Below the pieces are notes generated by a model. The model saw only the letters and a list, made by a program, of their open reading frames with translations. It made no database searches and had not been told where the DNA came from. The translations under genes and the position numbers were made by a program. Of a stretch of DNA of 29,765 bases, positions 14,334 through 22,021 are shown piece after piece (positions within the stretch are counted from its first letter, which is position 1; the number at the start of each line of letters is the position of its first letter). The DNA is from a virus, in the IMG/VR virus record IMGVR_UViG_3300034096_000402, positions 1 to 29,765 of that record. One strand, 5' to 3'.

Positions 14334-14377
14334 ACTGGAGCGAGGATGTAATTTCTTTTGCCATTGGTGAATTAAGA

Positions 14378-14656
14378 ATGTCGAGTTTGGAAGCGGTTTA
14401 CGATATGACGTGGGCGGAGTTTCAAATTCGACTTTTTGCATATAAAAGGATTGATTTATATGATTGGCAAAAGTTAAGGGAGTTAATGTGGACCAGTTAC
14501 ATTGCACCGCATCAAGATCCTAAAAAGATGGTTAAACGCAAAGAAGCGTTTTTGCCTTTGAATAATGAAAAGCAAGTTAGGTCAGGTGTAACAGATGAGA
14601 TGAAAGAAAGGTTTATGAATGAGTTTAGAAAATATCAAGAAAAAATAAAAGCATAA
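14378..14656 (+). CDS. Tail assembly chaperone, T part (made by -1 frameshift)
   Basis: The C-terminal half of the long chaperone. MSSLEAVYDMTWAEFQIRLFAYKR resembles the T domain that contacts the tape measure. The ATG at 14378 is given as start, but coding in this frame continues upstream without a stop to 14303 (reading NSNEKINWSEDVISFAIGEL just before), so it is most likely produced only as the fusion beginning at 13983. It overlaps the tape measure start by one base. Confidence 0.75.
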   Translation: MSSLEAVYDMTWAEFQIRLFAYKRIDLYDWQKLRELMWTSYIAPHQDPKKMVKRKEAFLPLNNEKQVRSGVTDEMKERFMNEFRKYQEKIKA

Positions 14657-16485
14657 TGGCAGGAGGTAAATTATCAGTTGAGATTGGAGCAGACATTACC
14701 GACTTTGAAAAGAAAATCAAAGAAGTTGAGTTTGATATAAAAGAACTGTCAAAGGTAAAACTTGATAGGTTAAAAGTTGGTTTAGATACTACTGAAATAA
14801 ATTCGCAGATAAAAGATGCAAAGGCAAGTTTAAACAGCCTTAAAAGTACTGTAAAAGATACAGGACAAAGTTTTGCATCCGCAGCTCCAAAGGTTGCCAA
14901 TGCGGGTAATACATTAACGCAGTTCAGTAGAATAGCACAAGATGCTCCATTTGGAATAATAGGAATAGGAAACAACATTACTGCAACTGCTGAAAGTTTC
15001 TCATACTTAAAAGCACAAACAGGAAGCACAGGCGGAGCGTTAAAGGCTTTAGCAAGTTCTTTAATGGGTACAGGTGGAATCCTTTTAGGAGTTTCTTTGC
15101 TTACTACCGGATTAACATATTTAGCACAAAATGGTTTAACTATAAGTGATGTTTTTAATAAATTAACAGGTAATACTGATGCCTATGCTGATGCTTTAAA
15201 GAAAGTTAATAGCGAAGCATATAATGATAAAGGTGTACAACAAGCTGTTACTAATGTAAACCAATTAAATATTGAAGTTGGATTAGCTAAACAAGGTTTT
15301 CTTGAAAAAGACCAAGTTGTTAAACATTATAACGAAACTATGGGTAAAACCACAGGAATAGTAAAAAGTTTAGATGAAGTTGAGCAACAACTTGTTAAAA
15401 ATGGCGATGCTTATATAAAAATGACTTTATATAAAGCTGCTGCAACTTTAGCTTTAGAAGAAGCTGCAAAAAGTCAATTAGAAGCTGAAAAAATAAGAGT
15501 AAAAAAATTAGCGGAATTTGCAAGTTTTAACGATAAAGTAAATATAGCTACTTCTGAAAGAGAAGATACTGAAGCGAATAAGGCATTTGTAAGAGAGCAA
15601 AATAAAATAAGATTAATTGAATTACAGAAAAAAAGAAAGCAAGAAGAAATAAATATAAATGAAAATGCTGCAAAAGCTAATTTATCTATTGCAAAAAAGT
15701 TTGAAGAAGATGCTGCTAAAATAGCAAAGGATTTTAAATTTAATTTCTTTGGCGATAATAAAGAAACAAAAACATTTAACACACAACAAGTTACAGGAAT
15801 AGGAAAAAATATAATCCCCGCTCCTTTATTTGATGTTAAAGGAATAGAAACTTTTAATGGTCAAGTTGATGCATTTGGAAATAAGATAAAAGAATTACCT
15901 GGTGTAATAAAATCATCTTTAGTTCAAATTCCAAATGAAATTAATGCAGGTACTATTTTAATGATGGAGGCCTTACTTGAATTTAATAACGCTGCAAATG
16001 AATTAATTACAAATAGTATAGCAAATACATTTAGCCAATTAGGATCTGCAATAGGTATTGCTTTGGCAACTGGAGGCAATGTTTTAAAGTCTGTTGGCGC
16101 TACTTTGTTAAGTTCTTTAGGTAGTATTTTAACAAATATGGGGCAAATGGCAATAGAAATAGGAATTGGTTTAATAGCAATAAAAGCAGCTTTAAAATCT
16201 TTAAACCCTTATGTTGCTATTGCAGCAGGTGTTGCATTAATTGCTTTAGGTTCATTCTTTAGTAGTAAATCAGCATCTATTGGAAGCTCAGTGGGCAGTA
16301 GTGGTAGTGCTTCAAATTCATCGGGAGCAGGTGCAAACAATCAAAGTTTTTCTTCAAGTGGTTTTAGTGGTGGCGGTGGCGGTGGAACGGTAGTCTTTGA
16401 AATTGCAGGTCAAAAGTTAATAGGAGTTTTAAATAATACCTTAAACTCAAATAAACGTTTAGGGGGAACTTTAGGTTTAGGATAA
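14656..16485 (+). CDS. Tail tape measure protein
   Basis: Sets tail length and is ejected into the host envelope. N-terminal coiled-coil (ADITDFEKKIKEVEFDIKEL), then FSRIAQDAPFGIIGIGNNIT, typical of Bacteroidetes tape measures. A hydrophobic region lies near residues 125-160 and a long C-terminal one around 455-545. The end is glycine- and serine-rich. At 609 residues it is short for a siphovirus; at about 1.5 angstroms per residue the tail would be near 90 nm (inference). Confidence 0.88.
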   Translation: MAGGKLSVEIGADITDFEKKIKEVEFDIKELSKVKLDRLKVGLDTTEINSQIKDAKASLNSLKSTVKDTGQSFASAAPKVANAGNTLTQFSRIAQDAPFGIIGIGNNITATAESFSYLKAQTGSTGGALKALASSLMGTGGILLGVSLLTTGLTYLAQNGLTISDVFNKLTGNTDAYADALKKVNSEAYNDKGVQQAVTNVNQLNIEVGLAKQGFLEKDQVVKHYNETMGKTTGIVKSLDEVEQQLVKNGDAYIKMTLYKAAATLALEEAAKSQLEAEKIRVKKLAEFASFNDKVNIATSEREDTEANKAFVREQNKIRLIELQKKRKQEEININENAAKANLSIAKKFEEDAAKIAKDFKFNFFGDNKETKTFNTQQVTGIGKNIIPAPLFDVKGIETFNGQVDAFGNKIKELPGVIKSSLVQIPNEINAGTILMMEALLEFNNAANELITNSIANTFSQLGSAIGIALATGGNVLKSVGATLLSSLGSILTNMGQMAIEIGIGLIAIKAALKSLNPYVAIAAGVALIALGSFFSSKSASIGSSVGSSGSASNSSGAGANNQSFSSSGFSGGGGGGTVVFEIAGQKLIGVLNNTLNSNKRLGGTLGLG

Positions 16486-18704
16486 TGGCAAAAAAAATAA
16501 TAATAGATTTTAGCGCACAGCCAATTATTGATGTAGTTGGATATAGTTATACAATAACAGTTAATTCATTTCCTTTATACTATCCAACAGGCGATTTTGA
16601 ATTAAAAGTTGATTTTATTGCTAATGGTGCAACACCATCAGAATATTACGAAGTTCCAATAGGAACATCACTTGATGAAACTTTGCAAATATTGTTAAGT
16701 TTTTTACGCCAAACATATCAAAATGATTTAATAAGTTATAGTTTAGTTAATAACACTATTGAAGTATTAATACAAGCGGATGCTGTTGTTACCATTGGTG
16801 AAGATTTAAACGAAAACATAACAATAACTACAGAAGATGTTGAGCCTTTTGGAACTAATTTAAAGTATTATTTATATTTTGATGATTATACACTAAATAT
16901 TTATAAAAGCAATTATCAAGGAACTGCATCTGAAATATTTGGCACATTTACATTAAAAAAATCAAATGTTGAAACTATATTAGATCAGATTAGAGGAACA
17001 GGATTAGATTTGTCTTTAGAAGCAAGTCAAACATTAACCTTTGATGAATTTTTACTTGAAGATGAGTTTACATATAAAACTGAATTATTAAAAGGAAGTC
17101 AAATAATATTTGAAGGATACATTAAACCCGATGGATGTCAACAAAGTTTTGTTAATGATATTTGGTATGTTAATATAGAAAGCAATGATGTTTTAGGTGC
17201 GTTAAAAGACTTATCTTTTGTTCAAACAAATGGATTACCATTTACAGGTAAAATGTCGGTTTACGATGTTATAAAAGGTTGTTTAGATAGAACACGTTTA
17301 TCTTTAGATATAAATACAAGTGTTTACGTTGAATATGTTGATTATACAGGAACAAATATTTTTAAAGACATATATGTTAATTCAGATCGTTTCATAAAAG
17401 ATAAAAACGATATTATTATAATGGATTGCAATGAGGTTTTAACTTCCATGTTAAATTTATTTTCCGCAGTTATAACTCAACAAGATGGGCAATGGTGGAT
17501 TTATAGACCTAATGATTTAGAGTTAAACGGTTATACTGAATTTATTAATCAAACAACTGATGCTGTTTTTACAAAGAATTTAAATGCAGTTTTAGGAAGT
17601 CAAATTAATGGATTTTATCCTCATCATGCAAGTGCAAATCAACAAATAGAAGTTAAAGGAGCAATATCGGCATATCGATTGAATTATCAATATGGATTTT
17701 TAGGAGGTATTGTTGCAAATCCTACTTTTATTCATTCACCTGAAATGGTATTTAATGCTTGGACAACAAATCCAAGTTTACCAACAGATTTTGCATTTAT
17801 AATAAATAATCCAAATGATGGATTAGAGATTTCAGTAAAACCAGCAAATCCAGATTTCCCTTTAAATATATTGACATCTGATCCTATAACTGTTTTTCAA
17901 GATGATGTTTTAAATTTAATAATAAAAACATCAACAATAAAAAATGGAGGTATTTATGATACAGGTCAAGCAAGATTATTTTTTAAAATATCTACAAGTG
18001 ATGGATATTATTTAAATCAATCAAATCAATGGACAACTACAAATTCAAATTTTACTTTTACAGTAGATGCATTAAAAAATTCAGAAAGATTTTATACAAA
18101 TGAAATTATATTGCCTCCAATAATAGGAGACTCCGAAATTACAATAATAATAATATGTCCTATTGTAGGTTCTTTTGATTTTGAAGATATAAATTATACT
18201 ATAAAATATAGTGAAATACAGATTTTAGACAATCAAATAAATAATAAAAAAATAATAGGAGAATTTCACACAGTTACTCGTTTATTGCCTCCAAGTTCAA
18301 TTACTAAAGAAAATCAAAAAGTTTTTAATGGCGATGGTGATAGGGTTTTAATTGGTTCTATATATAAAGATGATTTAGTAACTTTAACAACTTTTTGGAG
18401 TAGAAAAAATAAGTTTGAAAATTTACCTTTATTAGGTATTTCAGCTATGGATGATTTAAGAATACAATCAAATCCAATCAAAGTATTTACTGGTGATGTT
18501 TATGGATATATTCCTTATTTATCAGTAGTTACTATTGATAATGTTTTTGGATTATTTATGCCTATTGAATGGGATTATGATTATAAAAATAATATAACGA
18601 AAGTAAAATTATTACAATTTTATAATACGGACATTGCAGACATTCAATATACGATAACTCCTGATTATGGAAACAATACGGTTAAGCCAACTATTAAAGG
18701 ATAG
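16485..18704 (+). CDS. Tail hub/baseplate protein (distal tail region)
   Basis: Directly follows the tape measure and shares one base with it. The 739-residue protein is beta-rich. Its middle contains ELLKGSQIIFEGYIKPDG and NIESNDVLGALKDLSF, a pattern seen in hub (gp27/Tal-like) proteins, followed by DGQWWIYRPNDLELNGY. It probably combines distal-tail and hub functions and anchors the fibres encoded at 21412-24031. Its last 11 bases overlap the convergent minor head gene. The specific hub assignment is by position and fold pattern. Confidence 0.65.
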   Translation: MAKKIIIDFSAQPIIDVVGYSYTITVNSFPLYYPTGDFELKVDFIANGATPSEYYEVPIGTSLDETLQILLSFLRQTYQNDLISYSLVNNTIEVLIQADAVVTIGEDLNENITITTEDVEPFGTNLKYYLYFDDYTLNIYKSNYQGTASEIFGTFTLKKSNVETILDQIRGTGLDLSLEASQTLTFDEFLLEDEFTYKTELLKGSQIIFEGYIKPDGCQQSFVNDIWYVNIESNDVLGALKDLSFVQTNGLPFTGKMSVYDVIKGCLDRTRLSLDINTSVYVEYVDYTGTNIFKDIYVNSDRFIKDKNDIIIMDCNEVLTSMLNLFSAVITQQDGQWWIYRPNDLELNGYTEFINQTTDAVFTKNLNAVLGSQINGFYPHHASANQQIEVKGAISAYRLNYQYGFLGGIVANPTFIHSPEMVFNAWTTNPSLPTDFAFIINNPNDGLEISVKPANPDFPLNILTSDPITVFQDDVLNLIIKTSTIKNGGIYDTGQARLFFKISTSDGYYLNQSNQWTTTNSNFTFTVDALKNSERFYTNEIILPPIIGDSEITIIIICPIVGSFDFEDINYTIKYSEIQILDNQINNKKIIGEFHTVTRLLPPSSITKENQKVFNGDGDRVLIGSIYKDDLVTLTTFWSRKNKFENLPLLGISAMDDLRIQSNPIKVFTGDVYGYIPYLSVVTIDNVFGLFMPIEWDYDYKNNITKVKLLQFYNTDIADIQYTITPDYGNNTVKPTIKG

Positions 18705-19434
18705 TTTTTCTTATTGGTAATCCGTTTTCATCTTCTTTAACAGTAAACACCACTTTGCATCGGCAGTTAATTACATTTCCTGCTGATGCATTTGGATCAC
18801 CTGGATACATTATATTTTCACCGCTTGTAAAAAATGGCTGATTAAGACCAACTTTAACGCCATTCATATCTAAATGGTCATAAATTGAATTAGGCGGTCT
18901 GCGGGTTCTGTTATCTTGCACACTTATCCAAGTTTTCTCTAATACGAAATCGGAGTTTTGAGCAGCTACAACAGTGGCAAAATTAGTTGCGGTTGTGGTT
19001 TCAGTTCGTGCTATTCGTAACGCTTGATATTTATACCATCCAAACTTTTTTTGCAAGTTTCGAGTAATATCTTCAACTGATAGGTTATTCTCATAACCAT
19101 TGGCTATAACAGCAACTATTGCATCAATTAACGTTTGATGTACGGAAACAATACGTAAACCCATATTTGAGTTAAGCCAGTTGGCTATAATTGTTTCAAA
19201 GTCTAATTCAGCTTTAATGCTTCTTTTAATACGTTTATATTGTGGATTGCCTAAAGTAGTATAAATCTCTTTATACATATCCTTTATTTGAGTTTGAGTA
19301 ACGTTTGAATTAATTAAAGATTCATAAGTTAGCTTTGACATATTGTTAAATGGAATAGCGTTAACTATTTTAATAATATTTCTTCTAACTATTCGGTAGG
19401 CTTGAACTTCTTGTCTAAAGCGTAGTTTGTCCAT
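18694..19434 (-). CDS. Minor head protein (Mu F/SPP1 gp7-like head morphogenesis)
   Basis: An internal or portal-bound head protein. The C-terminal domain is clear: RIARTET at 140-146, KTWISVQDNRTR near 167-178, YDHLDMNG near 185-192, MYPGDPNASAGN at 209-220 and INCRCKVV ending the domain. The length (246) is that of short family members. It overlaps the portal gene by 20 bases in the usual portal-then-MuF order, but the pair is on the minus strand, away from the other head genes. It ends tail to tail with the hub gene, overlapping 11 bases, with no terminator between them. Confidence 0.87.
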   Translation of the reverse strand: MDKLRFRQEVQAYRIVRRNIIKIVNAIPFNNMSKLTYESLINSNVTQTQIKDMYKEIYTTLGNPQYKRIKRSIKAELDFETIIANWLNSNMGLRIVSVHQTLIDAIVAVIANGYENNLSVEDITRNLQKKFGWYKYQALRIARTETTTATNFATVVAAQNSDFVLEKTWISVQDNRTRRPPNSIYDHLDMNGVKVGLNQPFFTSGENIMYPGDPNASAGNVINCRCKVVFTVKEDENGLPIRKTIL

Positions 19435-20800
19435 CCATTAACGTGTTAAGTGTTGGATCGTTTAAGTTGACTATTCCGGTAGGGATATAAATCTCATTCA
19501 TCATCTCATCGTCAATTTCTTCATAATTGAAAACTTCACGTCTTTCGTTTAATGTCAAAGGAACACTATTCACCCATTTAGACATGGTTTCCATATCTGT
19601 TTGCATTTCCGGTAGTTCTGAAATATCCCATTCAATATAAGCATCTTCATAACCTTTGAATTTTTGTATAAATTCAAGGTTTAGGTATTCAGCTAACAAA
19701 TCTAAATCCGGTTTGATATTATCAGTTACAACTCGTTTACGAGCTTCATTCATTGTATCAACTCCAAATCCACTTCCGTTTTTTTCTTCATTTAATAAAT
19801 CTACATTCCAATTAAGGCAATTCGCTAAAGTACGTCTATCATAACTTAAATAGTCAAACGGTTTAAGTTCATCGGTTGTAAGTGATATACGTGTAAATCC
19901 TAATTTTGCAGATGCTCCGGCTATGTTTGAAAGTCGAGTGCTATCATTATCCATGTCAACTAAACGATCCTTTAAAGATTGCCCTTGTTCAGCTGTTAAT
20001 GGTGTTGCTCCATCACCGGCATGAATAAACCCATAAACTCCGCTGTTAAGCATTGTTTTAGAATTATTATCTATTCCATTATTAGAACTATTTATGTTTC
20101 TTATGGCTGCCATTAATTCGCTATAACCATAAAGATGGGAGCCACTATTATCATAAAAAGGATTTGATCGTTTAATATGGATTATATTTTCAGAAGGAAA
20201 CTTTATTAAATTATTTCCTTGTTGCATAATATAATAGTCAATAGGATTTTCAAGACTCATTAAAGATGCATTTTGTTTCAATACTATTTGCACCCAATGA
20301 GAAGGTAAAATATAAAGTTGTAATGGCTTACCGGCATTAGCTCCTTCCGAAACTGTTTGCTTATAAAAATAAACATTACCACAAACTTTAAGATATACTT
20401 TGTAAAGGAAAAATATATCATTCCAACTTTGGTTAACATTAGGTCTTTTAAGTGGCATAGGTAACTCGGTATCGGTATCGTATGCTTTCTTTTTAAGTTT
20501 GCTAATTGCTAACTTTTGTTGAAACGTTGGATTGTTAGGATATTTTTTTAACTTTTTATAAGCATCATCATCATCTATTTTTTTAATATAATAAGGAACG
20601 GATGTTGTTTTTGATGCTTGTTGATTTACGATTGCGTTTACATCGGGATTTTCGCCATAACCTCTTACTATTAAAGTTTCTAAAGTAGCATTATAAGTAG
20701 AGGTTATTCCTCCTACTAATTTATATATACTTTGGTTAAAAAGGTTTTTATTTGAGCCTGTAAGTGCATCCCAAGCTAAAGCTATTCTATTCTTTGCCAT
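19415..20800 (-). CDS. Portal protein (HK97 family)
   Basis: Forms the dodecameric DNA channel that docks terminase and connector. The 461-residue protein shows the family course: a beta-rich N-terminal wing (LYILPSHWVQIVLK, ENIIHIKRSNPFYD), the YGYSELMAAIRNINSSN stem entry, then LSYDRRTLANCLNWNVDLL and a C-terminal VPLTLNERREVF motif. In most phages this gene lies between terminase and protease; here it is inverted and about 9 kb after the capsid gene. It has its own divergent promoter at 20821. Confidence 0.9.
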   Translation of the reverse strand: MAKNRIALAWDALTGSNKNLFNQSIYKLVGGITSTYNATLETLIVRGYGENPDVNAIVNQQASKTTSVPYYIKKIDDDDAYKKLKKYPNNPTFQQKLAISKLKKKAYDTDTELPMPLKRPNVNQSWNDIFFLYKVYLKVCGNVYFYKQTVSEGANAGKPLQLYILPSHWVQIVLKQNASLMSLENPIDYYIMQQGNNLIKFPSENIIHIKRSNPFYDNSGSHLYGYSELMAAIRNINSSNNGIDNNSKTMLNSGVYGFIHAGDGATPLTAEQGQSLKDRLVDMDNDSTRLSNIAGASAKLGFTRISLTTDELKPFDYLSYDRRTLANCLNWNVDLLNEEKNGSGFGVDTMNEARKRVVTDNIKPDLDLLAEYLNLEFIQKFKGYEDAYIEWDISELPEMQTDMETMSKWVNSVPLTLNERREVFNYEEIDDEMMNEIYIPTGIVNLNDPTLNTLMDGQTTL

Positions 20801-20820
20801 TAAAGTAGTTTTAATATGTA

Positions 20821-20828
20821 CAAATATA
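20821..20828 (-). promoter_or_regulatory. Promoter of the portal/minor head pair
   Basis: TATATTTG on the minus strand, 20 bases before the portal start codon at 20800. It is back to back with the plus-strand promoter at 20873 in the 99-base divergent gap. Confidence 0.65.
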
Positions 20829-20872
20829 TAAAAATAATTTAGACTGATTATAAATAAGACGATATTTTATTA

Positions 20873-20880
20873 TATATTTG
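20873..20880 (+). promoter_or_regulatory. Promoter of the second tail-tube-like gene and fibres
   Basis: TATATTTG, exact -7 consensus, 19 bases before the ATG at 20900. Confidence 0.65.
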
Positions 20881-20899
20881 TAATTGTAAAAGTTACTAC

Positions 20900-21412
20900 A
20901 TGGAATATTACAACGGCAACGATAGAATTTTATATATAAAGCAACAAGGTAACTGGTTGCCAATAGGTTGTTTAACAAGTAATTCTTTTTCTGAAAGTGC
21001 GGAAATGTTATCCACTACAACAAGAGATAACGATGGTTGGAATACTTCAAGACCTATGATGCAAGGATATAGCATATCATTTGAAGGAATACAAATCAAT
21101 ACAGTTGTAGCGGGTGGAACTTTTAGCGTTGCTTCATACGATAAACTAAAGCTGTTGAAACGTCAAAAAATACTTTTGGATTGGAAAATACAAGGCAATA
21201 CATTTCCAACAGTTGACTATGGTAAATGCTATATTACTGAACTTACGGAGGTTTCGGCAGTTGATGACTTTTTAAGCTTTACTGGTTCAATGGTTGGTTA
21301 TGGTATTCCAAACACAAGAGGATTAGGTGAATTTGTATTAAATGATGGCGATCCGGATGTAATACTGACAACAAATACAGATGCAAATTATATAATTAAA
21401 ACAACAGAATAA
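20900..21412 (+). CDS. Second tail-tube-like protein (paralogue of 13540-13983)
   Basis: A 170-residue beta-rich protein with the same order of landmarks as the tube protein: ILYI near the start, PIGCLTSN, SESAEMLSTTTRD, LLDWKIQ, YGKCYITELTEVSA, then FLSFTGSMVGYG. It carries about 20 extra residues at the C-terminus. It may be a minor tube, tail-tip tube or decorating subunit. It has its own promoter and overlaps the following fibre gene by one base. The homology is judged by eye; the role is unknown. Confidence 0.72.
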   Translation: MEYYNGNDRILYIKQQGNWLPIGCLTSNSFSESAEMLSTTTRDNDGWNTSRPMMQGYSISFEGIQINTVVAGGTFSVASYDKLKLLKRQKILLDWKIQGNTFPTVDYGKCYITELTEVSAVDDFLSFTGSMVGYGIPNTRGLGEFVLNDGDPDVILTTNTDANYIIKTTE

Positions 21413-22017
21413 TGGCAATAAATCCATCAGAAATAACCACAATTCGTGTTGGTGAGTTACCAACAGGAACAATAGAATTGACTTCTAAAATAGCAGTTGA
21501 AAATGGAACTGATTTACAACAAATTGATGGTCAAGATTTAGTTGATTTTGTAAATATCAACGCAAACGCTTTTCAATTTGAGATTAAAGATTTATGGGTT
21601 TCACAAGCTTACATTGATGATAATTTTGATGTAACAGGATTAGGAATTGAATTGTGCGAAGGTTATGCTATTTGTAATGGTCAAAATGGCACTCCAAATT
21701 TAGATGGTTTAGTAAGTATTGGTTATGGAAATAATTACAATGTTATCAAAGCCATTGGTGGTAGTAAAAATGCAGTTGCTGTTGAACATCAACATTTAAT
21801 GTTTGCTCCTAATAATGGAGGTCAAACAGGAGTTGATATAACATCAATAGATTATGTTGCAAGGCGAGGTTCAGCCGGTGGTGATAATGATTATAGATTA
21901 GTAAAGCCAACAGATGGATCACAAGCAACAGTTGGACTTTCAGGATTTGCTGGAGTTAGTGGTGTTAATAAAAATATGCAACCTTACATGGTATTATTAA
22001 AAATAATGAAATTATAA
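21412..22017 (+). CDS. Tail fibre/collar-domain protein
   Basis: A candidate receptor-binding or fibre-tip protein. The N-terminal ~50 residues (MAINPSEITTIRVGELPTG) are shared with the next gene and probably dock to the tail. The C-terminal part looks like a phage tail collar domain: LCEGYAICNGQNGTPNLDGLVSIGYG, GGSKNAVAVEHQHLM, and a terminal NMQPYMVLLKIMKL. In collar proteins the histidine-containing segment binds metal within the trimer. Confidence 0.72.
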   Translation: MAINPSEITTIRVGELPTGTIELTSKIAVENGTDLQQIDGQDLVDFVNINANAFQFEIKDLWVSQAYIDDNFDVTGLGIELCEGYAICNGQNGTPNLDGLVSIGYGNNYNVIKAIGGSKNAVAVEHQHLMFAPNNGGQTGVDITSIDYVARRGSAGGDNDYRLVKPTDGSQATVGLSGFAGVSGVNKNMQPYMVLLKIMKL

Positions 22018-22021
22018 AAAT

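Noticed and set aside
14625-15029. Minus-strand 134-residue open frame opposite the tape measure gene
   Set aside because: Shadow of a long, well-supported coding region; composition is that of antisense tape-measure sequence, with no promoter or operon context.
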